DNA of 64,000 nucleotides from Massilia rhizosphaerae (lineage in GTDB: Bacteria > Pseudomonadota > Gammaproteobacteria > Burkholderiales > Burkholderiaceae_D), in assembly GCF_016093545.1 (NCBI RefSeq), contig NZ_JADKYX010000006.1, positions 62,001 to 126,000 of the forward strand, read 5' to 3'. Numbering within the stretch: position 1 is the first letter of the stretch; every line of letters starts with the position of its first letter. Both the position numbers and the translations under genes were made by a program. The notes under the pieces were generated by a model that was not told the DNA's origin, did not search any database, and saw only the letters and a list, made by a program, of their open reading frames with translations. This document shows positions 9,959-19,786 of this stretch, piece after piece.

Positions 9959-12900
9959 GCGCCGGCTCCGCCAGGTTTTTCGCCGCGCTTGGCGGCGCCG
10001 TCCTGCCCGGCGGGCGCGGTGCCGCCGCGGCGCCGCGCGAGGCGGTCGAACGCAAGGTAGATGACGGGCGTCGTGAACAGCGTGAGCAGCTGGCTGACGA
10101 TCAGGCCGCCGAAGATGGCGAGGCCCAGCGGCCGGCGCAGCTCCGCGCCCTCGCCCCAGCCGAACATCAGCGGGAGCGCGGCGAACAGCGCGGCCAGGGT
10201 CGTCATGATGATGGGACGGAAGCGCAGCATCGCGGCCTGGTGGATCGCCGTGCGCGGGTCCTTGCCCTCGTCGCGCTCGGCCTCGATGGCGAAGTCGATC
10301 ATCATGATCGCGTTCTTCTTGACGATGCCGATCAGGAGGATGATGCCGATGATGCCGATGACGCCGAGGCCCTGCCCCGTCACGCCCAGCGCCAGCAGCG
10401 CGCCCACGCCGGCCGACGGCAGGGTCGACAGGATCGTCAGCGGGTGGACGTAGCTCTCGTACAGGACGCCGAGCACGATGTACACGCAGACGACGGCCGC
10501 GAGGATCAGCCACAGCTGGTTCGACAGCGACGCCTGGTACGCGCCGGACGCGCCGAGGAAGGTCATGCTGACGGACGCCGGCAGGCCGATCTCCTTCGCC
10601 ACGTCCTTGATCGCGGCGACCGCGGTGCCCAGCTTGATGCCGTTTGCCGTGTCGAAGCCGATCGTCGTCGCCGGGTATTGCGCCACGTGCGTGATCTGCA
10701 GCGGCGCGGCCTGCTCCGAGATGGCGGCGATGGCGGACAGCGGCGTCGGAGAACCGGAACCCGTGCGCAGCTGCAGGTTGGCCAGGGCGTCGAGCGACAT
10801 GTTCTCGTCCTGCTGCGCCTCCAGGATCACGCGGTACTGGTTGGTCTCCGTGAAGATGGTCGACACGATGCGCTGGCCGAACGCGCTGTACAGGGCGTCA
10901 TCGACGTTGGCCGCCGTCACGGACAGGCGCGAGGCGCTGTCGCGGTCGATGTTGACGTAGGCCGCCGCGCCGGTGGCGCCGGCGTCCGTCACGACGTTGG
11001 CGAGCTCCTTGCGGCGGGCCATGGCGTCGACCATCTTCTTCGCCCATGCCGTCACCGTCTTCGTGTCCGCGCCCTCGATCGACAGGCGGTATTGCGTCGG
11101 TCCCGTCTCGGCGTCGATGGTGAGATCCTGCGTCGGCTGCAGGTACAGCGTCACGCCGGCGACGTCGCGCGCCACGCGCGCGCGCAGGCGGTCCATGATG
11201 GCGCGCTGGTTGTCGTGCCGGGGCTTCAGGTTGATCAGCATCGTGCCCGTGTGGAGCATGGTGTTGTTGGCGGCGTCCACACCGACGGTCGAGGCGAGCG
11301 ATTCGACGTCCGGGTCAAGCAGGATCTCGCGCGCCGCGGCCTGCTGCAGGTCGGCCATCGCCGCGTACGAGATGGCCTGGCGCGCTTCGATTCTGGCCTG
11401 CAGCTGGCCCGTGTCCTGCGTGGGGAACAGGCTTTTCGGGATGAACACCCACATCAGCGCCGTGAGCACGAGGGTCGCCAGCGCGACGAGCAGGGTCAGG
11501 CCCTGGCGCTCCAGCACCCACGTCAGGCCGCGGTCGTAGTGGCCGATGGTCCAGTCGAAAAACGATTGGAACCTGCGCGCGAACGCCGTGTCGTGGGCCT
11601 TGTCGTGCTGCACGAGCCAGCGGCCCGACATCATCGGCACCAGCGTGAGCGACACGACGGCCGAGATCAGGATCGTGATCGCGAGCGACACGGCGAATTC
11701 GCGGAACAGCCGGCCCACGACGTCGCCCATGAACAGCAGCGGGATCAGCACGGCGATCAGCGACACCGTCAGCGAGATGATGGTGAAGCCGATCTGCGTG
11801 GCGCCCTTCAGCGCGGCCGCCATCGGCGGCTCGCCCTCCTCGACGTAGCGCGAGATGTTCTCGATCATGACGATGGCGTCGTCGACGACGAAGCCGGTCG
11901 CGATGGTCAGCGCCATCAGCGACAGGTTGTTCAGGCTGTAGCCCAGCAAGTACATCACGCCGAACGTGCCGACGAGGGAGATCGGCACCGCGAGGCTGGC
12001 GATGACGGTGGCGCGCACGCTGTGCAGGAAGGCGAAGATCACGAGCACGACGAGCACCACGGCCAGCACCAGCTCGATCTGCACGTGTTCGACGGAGGCG
12101 CGGATGCCGTTCGTGCGGTCCGACAGCACGGTCATGTGGACGCTCTGCGGCAGGCCAGCCTGCAGCGCGGGCAGGCGCTGCTTGATGGCGTCCACGGTCG
12201 CGATCACGTTGGCGCCCGGCTGGCGCTGCACGTTCAGGATGATCGCCGGCTTCATGTTCGCCCACGCGCCCAGCTTGACGTTTTCCGCGCTGTCGACGAC
12301 CCGCGCCACGTCGCCCAGGCGCACGGGCGCGCCGTTGCGGTAGGCGACGATCAGGTTCGTGTAGTCGGGCACCGTCAGCAATTGGTCGTTGGCGTTGATC
12401 GAGTAGGCGCGCGCGGGGCCGTCGAAGCTGCCCTTGGCGCTGTTGGCGTTCGCGTTCGCGATCGCCGTGCGCAGGGTGTCGAGCCCGAGGCCGTTGGCCG
12501 CGAGGGCCGCCGTGTTGGCCTGGATGCGCACGGCCGGGCGCTGGCCGCCCTGCAGGGTGACGAGGCCGACGCCCGTCACCTGGCTGATCTTCAGCGCGAG
12601 GCGCGTGTTGACGAGGTTCTGCACCTCGGTCAGCGGCATCGCGTCGGACGTGATGGCCAGGGTCAGCACCGGCGCATCGGCCGGGTTGACCTTGGCGTAG
12701 ACGGGCGGCGCCGGCAGGTCGGTCGGCAGCAGCGAGCCGCCCGCGTTGATCGCGGCCTGCACTTCCTGCTCGGCCACGTCGAGCGTCTGGCCGAGGGTGA
12801 ACTGCAGGGTGATCACGGAGACCCCGGCCGCGCTGTTGGAGCTCATGCGCGCCAGGCCCGCCATCTGGCCGAACTGGCGTTCCAGCGGGGCCGTCACGGT

Positions 12901-13083
12901 GCGCGCCATCACTTCCGGGCTCGCGCCCGGGTACAGCGTCTGCACCTGGATCGTCGGGAAGTCGACTTGCGGCAGCGCCGACAGCGGCAGGAATTTATAG
13001 CCGACGAGGCCCGCCAGCACGATCGCCAGCATCAGCAGCGACGTGGCGACGGGACGGCGGATGAAGGGTGCGGATGGGCTCAC
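9955..13083 (-). CDS. mdtB: Multidrug efflux RND permease, MdtB/MuxB-like
   Basis: First of two adjacent RND permeases, 1042 residues. It has the N-terminal [18 protein letters not shown] signature, the TM4 Asp pair in [15 protein letters not shown], and the family's late [18 protein letters not shown] segment. The start is GTG at 13081-13083, selected because GGAGG sits 6 bases upstream and homology begins there; a longer reading frame upstream is Arg/Pro-rich and not conserved-looking. It is 31 bases after the adaptor gene stop. It probably pairs with the following permease in one trimeric pump. Confidence 0.93.
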   Translation of the reverse strand: MSPSAPFIRRPVATSLLMLAIVLAGLVGYKFLPLSALPQVDFPTIQVQTLYPGASPEVMARTVTAPLERQFGQMAGLARMSSNSAAGVSVITLQFTLGQTLDVAEQEVQAAINAGGSLLPTDLPAPPVYAKVNPADAPVLTLAITSDAMPLTEVQNLVNTRLALKISQVTGVGLVTLQGGQRPAVRIQANTAALAANGLGLDTLRTAIANANANSAKGSFDGPARAYSINANDQLLTVPDYTNLIVAYRNGAPVRLGDVARVVDSAENVKLGAWANMKPAIILNVQRQPGANVIATVDAIKQRLPALQAGLPQSVHMTVLSDRTNGIRASVEHVQIELVLAVVLVVLVIFAFLHSVRATVIASLAVPISLVGTFGVMYLLGYSLNNLSLMALTIATGFVVDDAIVMIENISRYVEEGEPPMAAALKGATQIGFTIISLTVSLIAVLIPLLFMGDVVGRLFREFAVSLAITILISAVVSLTLVPMMSGRWLVQHDKAHDTAFARRFQSFFDWTIGHYDRGLTWVLERQGLTLLVALATLVLTALMWVFIPKSLFPTQDTGQLQARIEARQAISYAAMADLQQAAAREILLDPDVESLASTVGVDAANNTMLHTGTMLINLKPRHDNQRAIMDRLRARVARDVAGVTLYLQPTQDLTIDAETGPTQYRLSIEGADTKTVTAWAKKMVDAMARRKELANVVTDAGATGAAAYVNIDRDSASRLSVTAANVDDALYSAFGQRIVSTIFTETNQYRVILEAQQDENMSLDALANLQLRTGSGSPTPLSAIAAISEQAAPLQITHVAQYPATTIGFDTANGIKLGTAVAAIKDVAKEIGLPASVSMTFLGASGAYQASLSNQLWLILAAVVCVYIVLGVLYESYVHPLTILSTLPSAGVGALLALGVTGQGLGVIGIIGIILLIGIVKKNAIMMIDFAIEAERDEGKDPRTAIHQAAMLRFRPIIMTTLAALFAALPLMFGWGEGAELRRPLGLAIFGGLIVSQLLTLFTTPVIYLAFDRLARRRGGTAPAGQDGAAKRGEKPGGAGA

Positions 13084-13114
13084 GGAGCGCCTCCGGATGC
13101 GCTGGCGGGCGCCG

Positions 13115-14497
13115 TCATTGCGCGGCCCCTTCCTGCTGCCGGCGGCGCCGGTGCTGGCCGGCGTCCTGCGCGGCGGCGCCCTGCCCGCCCTGGCGGCCCT
13201 TCCAGTTGCCGTGGCCGCCCGCGGCGCCCGCCGCACCGGCACCCGGGCCGCGCGGATGGTCGCCCGGCAGGACGACCCTGGCGCCATCCTTCAGGCGGTC
13301 GGCGCCTTCCGTGATGACGGTTTCGCCGCCCGCGAGGCCGCTCGCGATCTCCACGCGCTCGGCGGTTTCCTCGCCGCGCTTCACGTTCGTCAGCGCCACC
13401 GTGCGCGTCTGCGGATCGAGCACGTAGACGTAGTCGCCACCCGCGCCGTGGCGCAGCGCCGTCACCGGCACCGTCACCGCGTTCTTGACGACGTCGACCT
13501 GCAGGCGCACGTTCACGAACTGGTTGGGGAACAGCGTCGTGCCCTCGTTGCCGAAACGGGCCTTGGCCTTGACCGTGCCGGTTTGGGTGTCGACCTGGTT
13601 GTCCAGCGCCATGAAGCGGCCCTGCGCCAGCACGCGCGTGCGGGTGCGGTCCAGCGCCGTCGCCGGCAGGGTCGCGTTTTCGTTGATGCGCTGCTGGATC
13701 GCCGGCAGGCGGTCCTGCGGAACGGCGAATTCGACGTCGATCGGCGACTGCTGCGTGATCACGGCGATGCCGTTCGTGTCGCTGCTGCCCACCAGGTTGC
13801 CGATGTCCACCGTGCGCAGGCCCACGCGGCCGGCGATCGGCGCGCGCACCTGCGTGTAGCCGAGGTTGATGCGGGCGATGCCTTCGGCCGCCTTGTCGGT
13901 CGTGACGGCGCCGGACAACTGCTTGACGAGGGCCGCCTGGGTGTCGACGTCCTGGCGCGCGATCGAATCCTGCTGGAGCAGCGTCTGGTAGCGGCCCAAG
14001 GTGACCTTCGCCGTTTCCAGCTGCGCTTCGTCGCGCTGGCGCTGGCCGGTGGCCTGCAGCAGCGCCATCTGCGCCGGACGCGGGTCGATCGTCGCCAGCA
14101 CCTGGCCCTGTTTGACGAGCTGGCCTTCCGTGAACAGGATCTTCTGCAGCACGCCGCCGATCTGCGGACGGACCGTCGCCACGGCGGCCGGCGTCACGGT
14201 CCCAAGGGCGTCCAGCACGATCGGGATGTCGGCCCGCTCGGCCTTGCCGACGCCCACCGTCGTGGCGGGGAAGCCGCGTCCGCCGCCCGGCCCGCCCCGG
14301 CCCCCGGGTCCGCCCGCCCCCGGCCTGCCCGCGCCGCCGGGCCCGCCCTGGGCCTGCTGGTGCGTGAGGTGCCAGGCCAACGCCACCAGGCCGGCCATCG
14401 CGAGGACGGCGACGACGGTGCCGACGACGCGGGTGCGGCGCGAGCGCTTGGGTTGCGTTGGGGTCTTGTTCTTGTCGGGTGTGACGGTCGAATCCAT
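13115..14497 (-). CDS. mdtA: RND efflux periplasmic adaptor subunit, MdtA/MuxA-like
   Basis: Membrane-fusion protein of 460 residues linking the permease to the outer-membrane channel. An N-terminal anchor ([19 protein letters not shown]) is followed by a Gly/Pro linker with [14 protein letters not shown], then the barrel-sandwich ([19 protein letters not shown]), alpha-hairpin and beta-barrel regions. The last 60 residues are Gly-, Gln- and Arg-rich and look disordered. Start is ATG at 14495-14497 with AGGA 7 bases upstream. It is the first gene of the operon; no regulator gene lies next to it. Confidence 0.92.
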   Translation of the reverse strand: MDSTVTPDKNKTPTQPKRSRRTRVVGTVVAVLAMAGLVALAWHLTHQQAQGGPGGAGRPGAGGPGGRGGPGGGRGFPATTVGVGKAERADIPIVLDALGTVTPAAVATVRPQIGGVLQKILFTEGQLVKQGQVLATIDPRPAQMALLQATGQRQRDEAQLETAKVTLGRYQTLLQQDSIARQDVDTQAALVKQLSGAVTTDKAAEGIARINLGYTQVRAPIAGRVGLRTVDIGNLVGSSDTNGIAVITQQSPIDVEFAVPQDRLPAIQQRINENATLPATALDRTRTRVLAQGRFMALDNQVDTQTGTVKAKARFGNEGTTLFPNQFVNVRLQVDVVKNAVTVPVTALRHGAGGDYVYVLDPQTRTVALTNVKRGEETAERVEIASGLAGGETVITEGADRLKDGARVVLPGDHPRGPGAGAAGAAGGHGNWKGRQGGQGAAAQDAGQHRRRRQQEGAAQ

Positions 14498-14695
14498 GCT
14501 AGTCCTTGGCGGCCGAGTGTTCAAAAGCACAATAAAAGTTCCGTGGCAATGTAGCACGCTCCATGGTCCCTTTATGTTTCAGAACGTACGGTCCGCCCGG
14601 CGCCCGTCCCCTGCGCGGGCATCCGGGCGAGCAAGACAACTTGCTTCTTTACACGGATTTACGCGGAAGCCTTCCACATCCCCGAAGATCGAAAC

Positions 14696-14726
14696 AAAAA
14701 CGGGCGCGGGAGGCATCCCACGCCCG
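14696..14726 (-). terminator. Rho-independent terminator after sppA
   Basis: Read on the minus strand, an 11-bp stem (CGGGCGTGGGA against TCCCGCGCCCG, one G-T pair) closes a 4-base loop and runs into TTTTTG. It sits about 60 bases past the sppA stop, in the right orientation to end that transcript. Confidence 0.85.
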
Positions 14727-14784
14727 TTTCAGCGCACCTGTCGCCGACTACATGCCGTTACAAACCTTAACCTGCCGGAAAGGT

Positions 14785-16656
14785 TCAGGGCACCGTGCAC
14801 AGGCAATGCGTGACGGCCGCGAACGGTTGCCTCCGCTCGGCGACGTCGGCCAACCAGCCCAGGTCCTTGCCGACGGGCGTCAGCGCGCCGCCACCCAGCA
14901 CCGCCGCGCCCAGGTCGGCCGGCAGCAGGCCCAGCTTCACCTGCACGTTCACGATCTGCGCGTTCGACATGCCCATGCGCTCCAGCAAGCGCTCGGCCAG
15001 CGACTCCGGCTGTTCGGCGTACGTGACGCGGAAATCGTCGCCCAGGTGCGCGCGCCTGGCGGCCGAGCGCAGCGCGTCGCCATAGCTGCCCAGGCGGTCG
15101 ACGAGGCCGCGCTCCTTGGCCTGCGCACCCGTCCACACGCGGCCCTGGCCCACTTCATCGATCTTGGCCGGGGTCGTCTTGCGCGCGATGGCGGCCTTGG
15201 TCGTGAACTCGTCGTACACGTGGTCGATGCTGGACTGGATCAGCTGGCCCACGCGCGGATCGAGCGGGCGCAGCGGGTTGTAGGCGTCCGCGAGCCACGT
15301 CGTCGTCACGCCCGCCGTGTGGATGCCGAGCTTCTCGCCCACCTTCTCCGCGGTCGGCACGATGGCGAACACGCCGATCGAACCCGTGACGGTGGACGGG
15401 TCGGCGATGACTTCGTCGGCCGCCAGCGAGATCCAGTAGCCGCCGGACGCCGCCACGTCGCCCATCGACACGACGACCGGCTTGCCGGCGGCGCGCGTCA
15501 GTTCCAGCTCGCGCCGGATCAATTCGGAGCCGTAGGCGCTGCCGCCCGGCGAATCGATGCGCAGGACGACGGCCTTGACCGAGCTGTCTTCACGCACGCT
15601 GCGGATCAGGTTCGCCGTCGAGATGCCGCCCACCATGCCGGGGCCGCCCGTGCCTTCCGTGATGTCGCCGGACGCGACGACGACGGCGACCGAGTCGCCG
15701 AACGGCTTGTCCGGATGGCGCGCCACGTAGTCGGCCAGGCTCACCTGGCGGAAGCTCTTGATATGGTCGTCGTAGGCGCCGCGCTGGATGAACATGGCGC
15801 GCACTTCGTCGCGGGTCTTGATGCCGTCGATCAGCTTGGCGTCGAGCGCCACCTTGGCCGCGTTGCCGTGCGCCGCGGCCAGGCTCTGCGGCAGTTCGTC
15901 GATGCCCTTGGCGATGGCCCCCGCCGGCAGCTTGCGCGCCTTCTCGACTTCGGCCGTGTAGCTGGTCCACAGGCCGTTGTACAGATACGTGTCCGCTTCC
16001 TGCGCGGCCTGGGACGGGCCGTTGCCGATGAACGGCTCGGCGAAGCTCTTATACGTGCCGACCTTCATCAGGTTGACGGTGACGCCGAGCTTGTCCAGCG
16101 CGTCGCGGTAGTAATTGCGGTGGTGTCCGAAGCCTTCGATCAGCACCATGCCCATCGGATGCAGGTAGATTTCGCTGGCATGCGCGGCGATCAGGTAGCG
16201 CTTCTGGTCGAAGTTGCCGCCCCAGGCGACGACGCGCTTGCCGGCCGCCTTCACGCGCTCGACGGCGGCGCCGATCTCGCGCACGGACGCGAGGCCGCCG
16301 CCCTGCATCTCGTCCAGCAGCAGCAGGACGTCGCCCACGTTCGGGTCCTTCGCGGCGGTGTCCAGCGCCTTCAGCACGTCCGGCAATTGCACGAGCCGGC
16401 GGCCGTTGCCCGACAGGCCGGCGACGAGCGAATCGCGCACGCTGCCCGCGCGTTCCTCGACCAGTTCGCCCTTCAGGTCCAGCACGAGCGCCGTCTTGGG
16501 CGCGATAGGCTTGAGGCCGCCGCCGAACATGCTCCACACGAGGGCGATCAGGATGATCAGGAAGAGCAGGTTCAGCACGAAGCGGCGCGTGGCGTCGAGG
16601 CCGCGCCACAGCGCGCCGACACCGCGGCGCAGGGAAGACAGGGGTTGGAAGGACAT
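14785..16656 (-). CDS. sppA: Signal peptide peptidase SppA, 67K type
   Basis: Membrane-anchored serine protease that degrades cleaved signal peptides on the periplasmic face. It has 623 residues, the long double-domain form. One TM helix (about 27-43) is followed by an N-terminal domain with the catalytic Lys (VGTYKSFAEPF, Lys 203) and a C-terminal domain with the nucleophile (GDVAASGGYW, Ser 404). These match Lys209 and Ser409 of the E. coli enzyme. ATG at 16654-16656 has GGAG upstream. It starts 11 bases after the stop of the symporter gene, so both are probably one transcript, closed by the terminator near 14700. Confidence 0.95.
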   Translation of the reverse strand: MSFQPLSSLRRGVGALWRGLDATRRFVLNLLFLIILIALVWSMFGGGLKPIAPKTALVLDLKGELVEERAGSVRDSLVAGLSGNGRRLVQLPDVLKALDTAAKDPNVGDVLLLLDEMQGGGLASVREIGAAVERVKAAGKRVVAWGGNFDQKRYLIAAHASEIYLHPMGMVLIEGFGHHRNYYRDALDKLGVTVNLMKVGTYKSFAEPFIGNGPSQAAQEADTYLYNGLWTSYTAEVEKARKLPAGAIAKGIDELPQSLAAAHGNAAKVALDAKLIDGIKTRDEVRAMFIQRGAYDDHIKSFRQVSLADYVARHPDKPFGDSVAVVVASGDITEGTGGPGMVGGISTANLIRSVREDSSVKAVVLRIDSPGGSAYGSELIRRELELTRAAGKPVVVSMGDVAASGGYWISLAADEVIADPSTVTGSIGVFAIVPTAEKVGEKLGIHTAGVTTTWLADAYNPLRPLDPRVGQLIQSSIDHVYDEFTTKAAIARKTTPAKIDEVGQGRVWTGAQAKERGLVDRLGSYGDALRSAARRAHLGDDFRVTYAEQPESLAERLLERMGMSNAQIVNVQVKLGLLPADLGAAVLGGGALTPVGKDLGWLADVAERRQPFAAVTHCLCTVP

Positions 16657-16667
16657 CGGATCTCCGG

Positions 16668-18143
16668 CTAGTTGAAATTCGGTTCGGTCAAGGGCATCGA
16701 ATCGGCGCGGCGCGAGATCGCGAACAGGCCGGCGAACACGAGGGCGCCGTTCACGATCAGGAGTTCGAGGCCGAGGCGATAGCTGCCCAGCAGCGCATGC
16801 TGGTGGTATTCGAGCAGCGCGCACAGGAGGGGCGCGCCGACGGTCACCCAGGGCACGAGCCGGTCGTTCAGCGTGCGCGTCGTCATCATGCCGAAGGCGA
16901 ACAGGCCGAGCAAGGGGCCATACGTATAGCTTGCCAGCTTGAGGATGACGACGATCATGCTGGGATTGTCCACCCATTTGAACACGAGCACCATCGCCAG
17001 GAACAGCAGGGCGAACGCCATGTGCACGTGGCGGCGCACGCGCACGCGCTGGCCTTCCGTCAGGTCGTCGCGGCGCTTGATGCCGAGGATGTCGATGCAG
17101 AACGTCGACGTCAGCGCCGTGATGGCGCCGTCCGCGCTGGGAAACAGCGCCGAGATCAGCGCGATCAGGAAGACGATCTGTACGAACGCCGGCAGATGGC
17201 CCATGACGACGGCGGGGAAGATCTTGTCGCCCGTCGCCGTGACGCCCGCCGCCGGCGCGTACAGGTACAGCAGGCCGCCGAGGAACAGGAAGGCGCACAG
17301 CACGACGACGAGGACGGCCGTCAGGCTCAGGAGGTTCTTCTGCGAGTCGGCCAGCGTCTTCACGGAGATCGTCTTCTGCATCATTTCCTGGTCCATGCCC
17401 GTCATCGTCAGCACGATGAAGATGCCGGCCACGACCTGCTTGAGCCAGAAGCCGGGGCTGTCGGGGTCATGGGTGAACACGCGCGCCAGTCCTTGTTGCT
17501 GCATCTGCTGCAGCGCCTGCGGGATTGTCAGGTCCAGCTGGCCCAGCAGGAAGGCGACGCAGGCGAACAGGCCGGCGAGCATGCACGTCGTCTGCAGGGT
17601 GTCGGTCCAGACGATGGTCTTCACGCCGCCCTGGTAGGTGTACAGCAGGATCATGCCGAGGATGATGAAGGTCGTGAGCCAGAACGGGATGCCGAGGCCG
17701 TCGAGGATGATGTCCTGCAGGACCGCGACGACGAGGTACAGCCGCGCGGTGGCGCCGAACAGGCGCGACAGGATGAAGAACCCGGCCCCGCTCTGGTAGG
17801 CGCGGCGGCCGAGGCGCACGTCGAGGTAGTGGTAGATCGACGTCAGGCGCAGGCGGTAGTACAGCGGCAGCAGCAGATAGACGACGGCGATGTAGCCGAT
17901 CACGTAGCCGATGAGGATTTGCGCATAGCCGAACCCGTCGGCCCCGACGGCGCCCGGCACGCTGATGAAGGTGGCGCCGGACAGGGTCGTGCCGACCATG
18001 CCGAACGCGACGAGCATCCAGTTGCTGCTCTTGTTGCCGATGAAGAAGCTATCGTTGTTGGCGCCCCGCGACGTGGCCCAGGCCACGCCCAGCAGCAGCG
18101 CGAAATAAGCGATGACGATGCAAAAAAGTAGAGCCGGGGACAT
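16668..18143 (-). CDS. Sodium:solute symporter (SSS family)
   Basis: Inner-membrane Na+-coupled transporter of 491 residues with about 13 TM helices. Family features include the early SGATFISVPGAVGADGFGYAQ stretch (SSF signature region, quoted in part) and the YTYQGGVKTIVWTD motif of TM5-6. Related SSS proteins carry sugars, sialic acid or other organic acids; the substrate here is unknown. The start MSPALLF (ATG 18141-18143) has GGA upstream; an in-frame start 15 codons earlier is possible. It sits directly before sppA. Confidence 0.88.
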   Translation of the reverse strand: MSPALLFCIVIAYFALLLGVAWATSRGANNDSFFIGNKSSNWMLVAFGMVGTTLSGATFISVPGAVGADGFGYAQILIGYVIGYIAVVYLLLPLYYRLRLTSIYHYLDVRLGRRAYQSGAGFFILSRLFGATARLYLVVAVLQDIILDGLGIPFWLTTFIILGMILLYTYQGGVKTIVWTDTLQTTCMLAGLFACVAFLLGQLDLTIPQALQQMQQQGLARVFTHDPDSPGFWLKQVVAGIFIVLTMTGMDQEMMQKTISVKTLADSQKNLLSLTAVLVVVLCAFLFLGGLLYLYAPAAGVTATGDKIFPAVVMGHLPAFVQIVFLIALISALFPSADGAITALTSTFCIDILGIKRRDDLTEGQRVRVRRHVHMAFALLFLAMVLVFKWVDNPSMIVVILKLASYTYGPLLGLFAFGMMTTRTLNDRLVPWVTVGAPLLCALLEYHQHALLGSYRLGLELLIVNGALVFAGLFAISRRADSMPLTEPNFN

Positions 18144-18215
18144 CGAGGATCCAAAAAGTTGTCCGATCGCCCGGCAATATACACCCAAGCAGGCCCGGCG
18201 GCCCGATCGGCGGGG

Positions 18216-18647
18216 TCAGATCCCCTCCCCCGGCATGCGCTCGAACGGGCCGATGCACGCGTCCATCGTCTCGTCCCTGCACATGACGAAGCGCGCGCCG
18301 GACGGGTGGAAGCGAAGGTAGTTGGTGGCGCGCGTGCCCGGCTTGGTGATCTCGCCCGAGCAATCGCGCTTGCCGTTGTCCTTGACGATCTTGTCCTGGA
18401 GCTTGTAGAAGCCCTTGGCGCTGGGCTTCTCGGCCACCGTGAATTCGCTTTCCGACACCTCTTCCGCGCTCTTCACGAGCGTCGTGCCGTCGCCGCGGAA
18501 GTGGTACGTCTCGGAACAGCCGAGCTGCGGGATCGTGAGAACCCAGATCCCCAGCAATGGATGCGAGGCCGACGGCGCGGCGGCTTCGGCCGGCAGGGCG
18601 GCGGCGGCGACAGACAGGCAGGCGAACAGTCCGGTAAGCGTGCGCAT
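18216..18647 (-). CDS. Small exported protein of unknown function
   Basis: Protein of 143 residues with a clear signal peptide (MRTLTGLFACLSVAAAALPAEA). The mature part has the look of a small beta-rich periplasmic domain: LLGIWVLTIPQLGCSETYHF followed by a Cys pair (CSGE, MCRDETMDAC). The opening 'GIW' resembles lipocalin-like domains, but I do not assign it. ATG at 18645-18647 is preferred because AAAGG lies 6 bases upstream. The stop codon is inside a GGGGTCAGATCCCC motif, a genome repeat related to the one near 4700. Confidence 0.75.
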   Translation of the reverse strand: MRTLTGLFACLSVAAAALPAEAAAPSASHPLLGIWVLTIPQLGCSETYHFRGDGTTLVKSAEEVSESEFTVAEKPSAKGFYKLQDKIVKDNGKRDCSGEITKPGTRATNYLRFHPSGARFVMCRDETMDACIGPFERMPGEGI

Positions 18648-18752
18648 GATGGGCCTTTGCATGACGGTGCGGGAAAGCACGGGGTCTTGTCATTATTGCA
18701 CAAGCATGCGCGGGGCGGGCGCACGCCGTCCCGAGGCTATCCGTGACGCCAT

Positions 18753-19424
18753 TCAGGGCGACTTCGTGCGCCCGAAGTACGGCTTGAATGCCGCCTGCAC
18801 GTCCGCCGGCAACTGGTCGAAGTCGATGCGCTGGTTCTTGATTTCGGCACGCAGCCGGTCGGGGCCGCCGAACGCCCGCACGGTGCGAGCGGCAAGATCG
18901 CGGGCGAGCTCGCGCAGGATCGAGTCCGGCACGTTGCCGTCGTTTTCGGCGTTCGGGTCGTGCACCTCGAACGTTTCCGCCGCATCGTCGCCGCCGCACG
19001 TGCCGCCCTTCACGGCAAGAACGAGCCCGTTCTCCCAGTTCTCGTAAAGCCGTCGCTCTCCCGCCGGGTCGGGGCTGCGCCGCTTGAAAATCCCGGTCAC
19101 GATGTAATACGTCGACGCCGCATCCTTCGCGCTGCCGAAAATCCACACTTGGCCGGTGTACAGCTCATCATCGGCAATTTGGTCGCACGCTGCACGCAGG
19201 CCGTCGGGGAACTTCTCGACGTTCATCCGGTCGAGCGGCAATCGCAGCCCCAATACCGGAACAGTCAGCGACCGCGGCGGTCGGTCGCTACTCGATGCGG
19301 TGGCGGTTGCGCTGATCGCCAACAGGGACGCCGCAACGAGTCTATTAAAAACCTTTCTCGGTAGGCGCGAACTGGTAGGGTGGGCGGCCCCCGCCCACCA
19401 AGCGTATGCGTCGCGGTGACGCAT
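18753..19424 (-). CDS. Exported protein of unknown function whose start lies in a REP element
   Basis: About 223 residues. The mature part (after ATATASS) has no family I recognise. The hydrophobic core VFNRLVAASLLAISATATA is a normal signal peptide, but no ATG, GTG or TTG stands just before it. The nearest in-frame ATG (19422-19424) lies inside the palindromic repeat at 19375-19450, giving an extra N-region encoded by the repeat (MRHRDAYAWWAGAAHP). There is no Shine-Dalgarno before that ATG. Either the repeat supplied a new start or the gene has lost its own start and is decaying. Confidence 0.6.
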   Translation of the reverse strand: MRHRDAYAWWAGAAHPTSSRLPRKVFNRLVAASLLAISATATASSSDRPPRSLTVPVLGLRLPLDRMNVEKFPDGLRAACDQIADDELYTGQVWIFGSAKDAASTYYIVTGIFKRRSPDPAGERRLYENWENGLVLAVKGGTCGGDDAAETFEVHDPNAENDGNVPDSILRELARDLAARTVRAFGGPDRLRAEIKNQRIDFDQLPADVQAAFKPYFGRTKSP

Positions 19425-19450
19425 GGTGGGCACAGGAGTGCCCACCCTAC
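19375..19450. repeat. REP-type palindromic repeat (TAGGGTGGGC family)
   Basis: A 76-base unit bounded by perfect 11-base inverted ends (GTAGGGTGGGC and GCCCACCCTAC). Inside are three hairpins: 7-bp stems at 19380-19399 (GTGGGCG), 19405-19424 (ATGCGTC/GACGCAT) and 19426-19445 (GTGGGCA). The overall fold is cruciform. This family of repeats is dispersed in many bacterial genomes; it is not a tRNA. Confidence 0.85.
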
Positions 19451-19786
19451 TGGGATAGGCTCTAATACTATCGATAGCGGTACGCAGCATCATGCGGCTT
19501 GCCTTTTCTGCGCGGGGCAAAAAGACGGCTCCGCCTGGAAAAGTCAGCAGATCCAGCAGGGAATTGTTGCGCCGAACCGAGCCGCAGGACTTGGCGGCAG
19601 TCAATCTGTGTCTTCCCGAACGTCAAGCAGGCTGCACGCCACATGCGGCAAACGATGTGGCAAACCGTTGGAGACCTCGAACAATCGTTGCGAGTGGACG
19701 CGATGCCGAAGGAGGCGCGCAGCAGGACGCTCGACCTCGCCGGCCGAGCATCCTGCCTGACTGCGCCGCACCTCGCGATAACGGAA
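19451..19786. other. Gap of about 335 bases without a recognised gene
   Basis: Lies between the REP element and the 3' end of the NYN gene. I see no start codon with a ribosome-binding site, no hairpin-plus-T-tract and no tandem repeat. Open frames through it have no family resemblance. It is slightly less GC-biased than the flanks and may be decayed sequence. Confidence 0.5.

Noticed and set aside
6764..10060. 1098-codon plus-strand frame opposite the RND permease
   Set aside because: Antisense shadow in GC-rich DNA; His/Arg/Gln-rich, no domain, while the minus strand carries an intact permease.
10240..13314. 1024-codon plus-strand frame opposite the second permease
   Set aside because: Same type of antisense shadow.
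19375..19450. tRNA-like cloverleaf
   Set aside because: Arm lengths, lack of anticodon-loop consensus, T-arm and CCA-type features exclude a tRNA; it is a REP palindrome.
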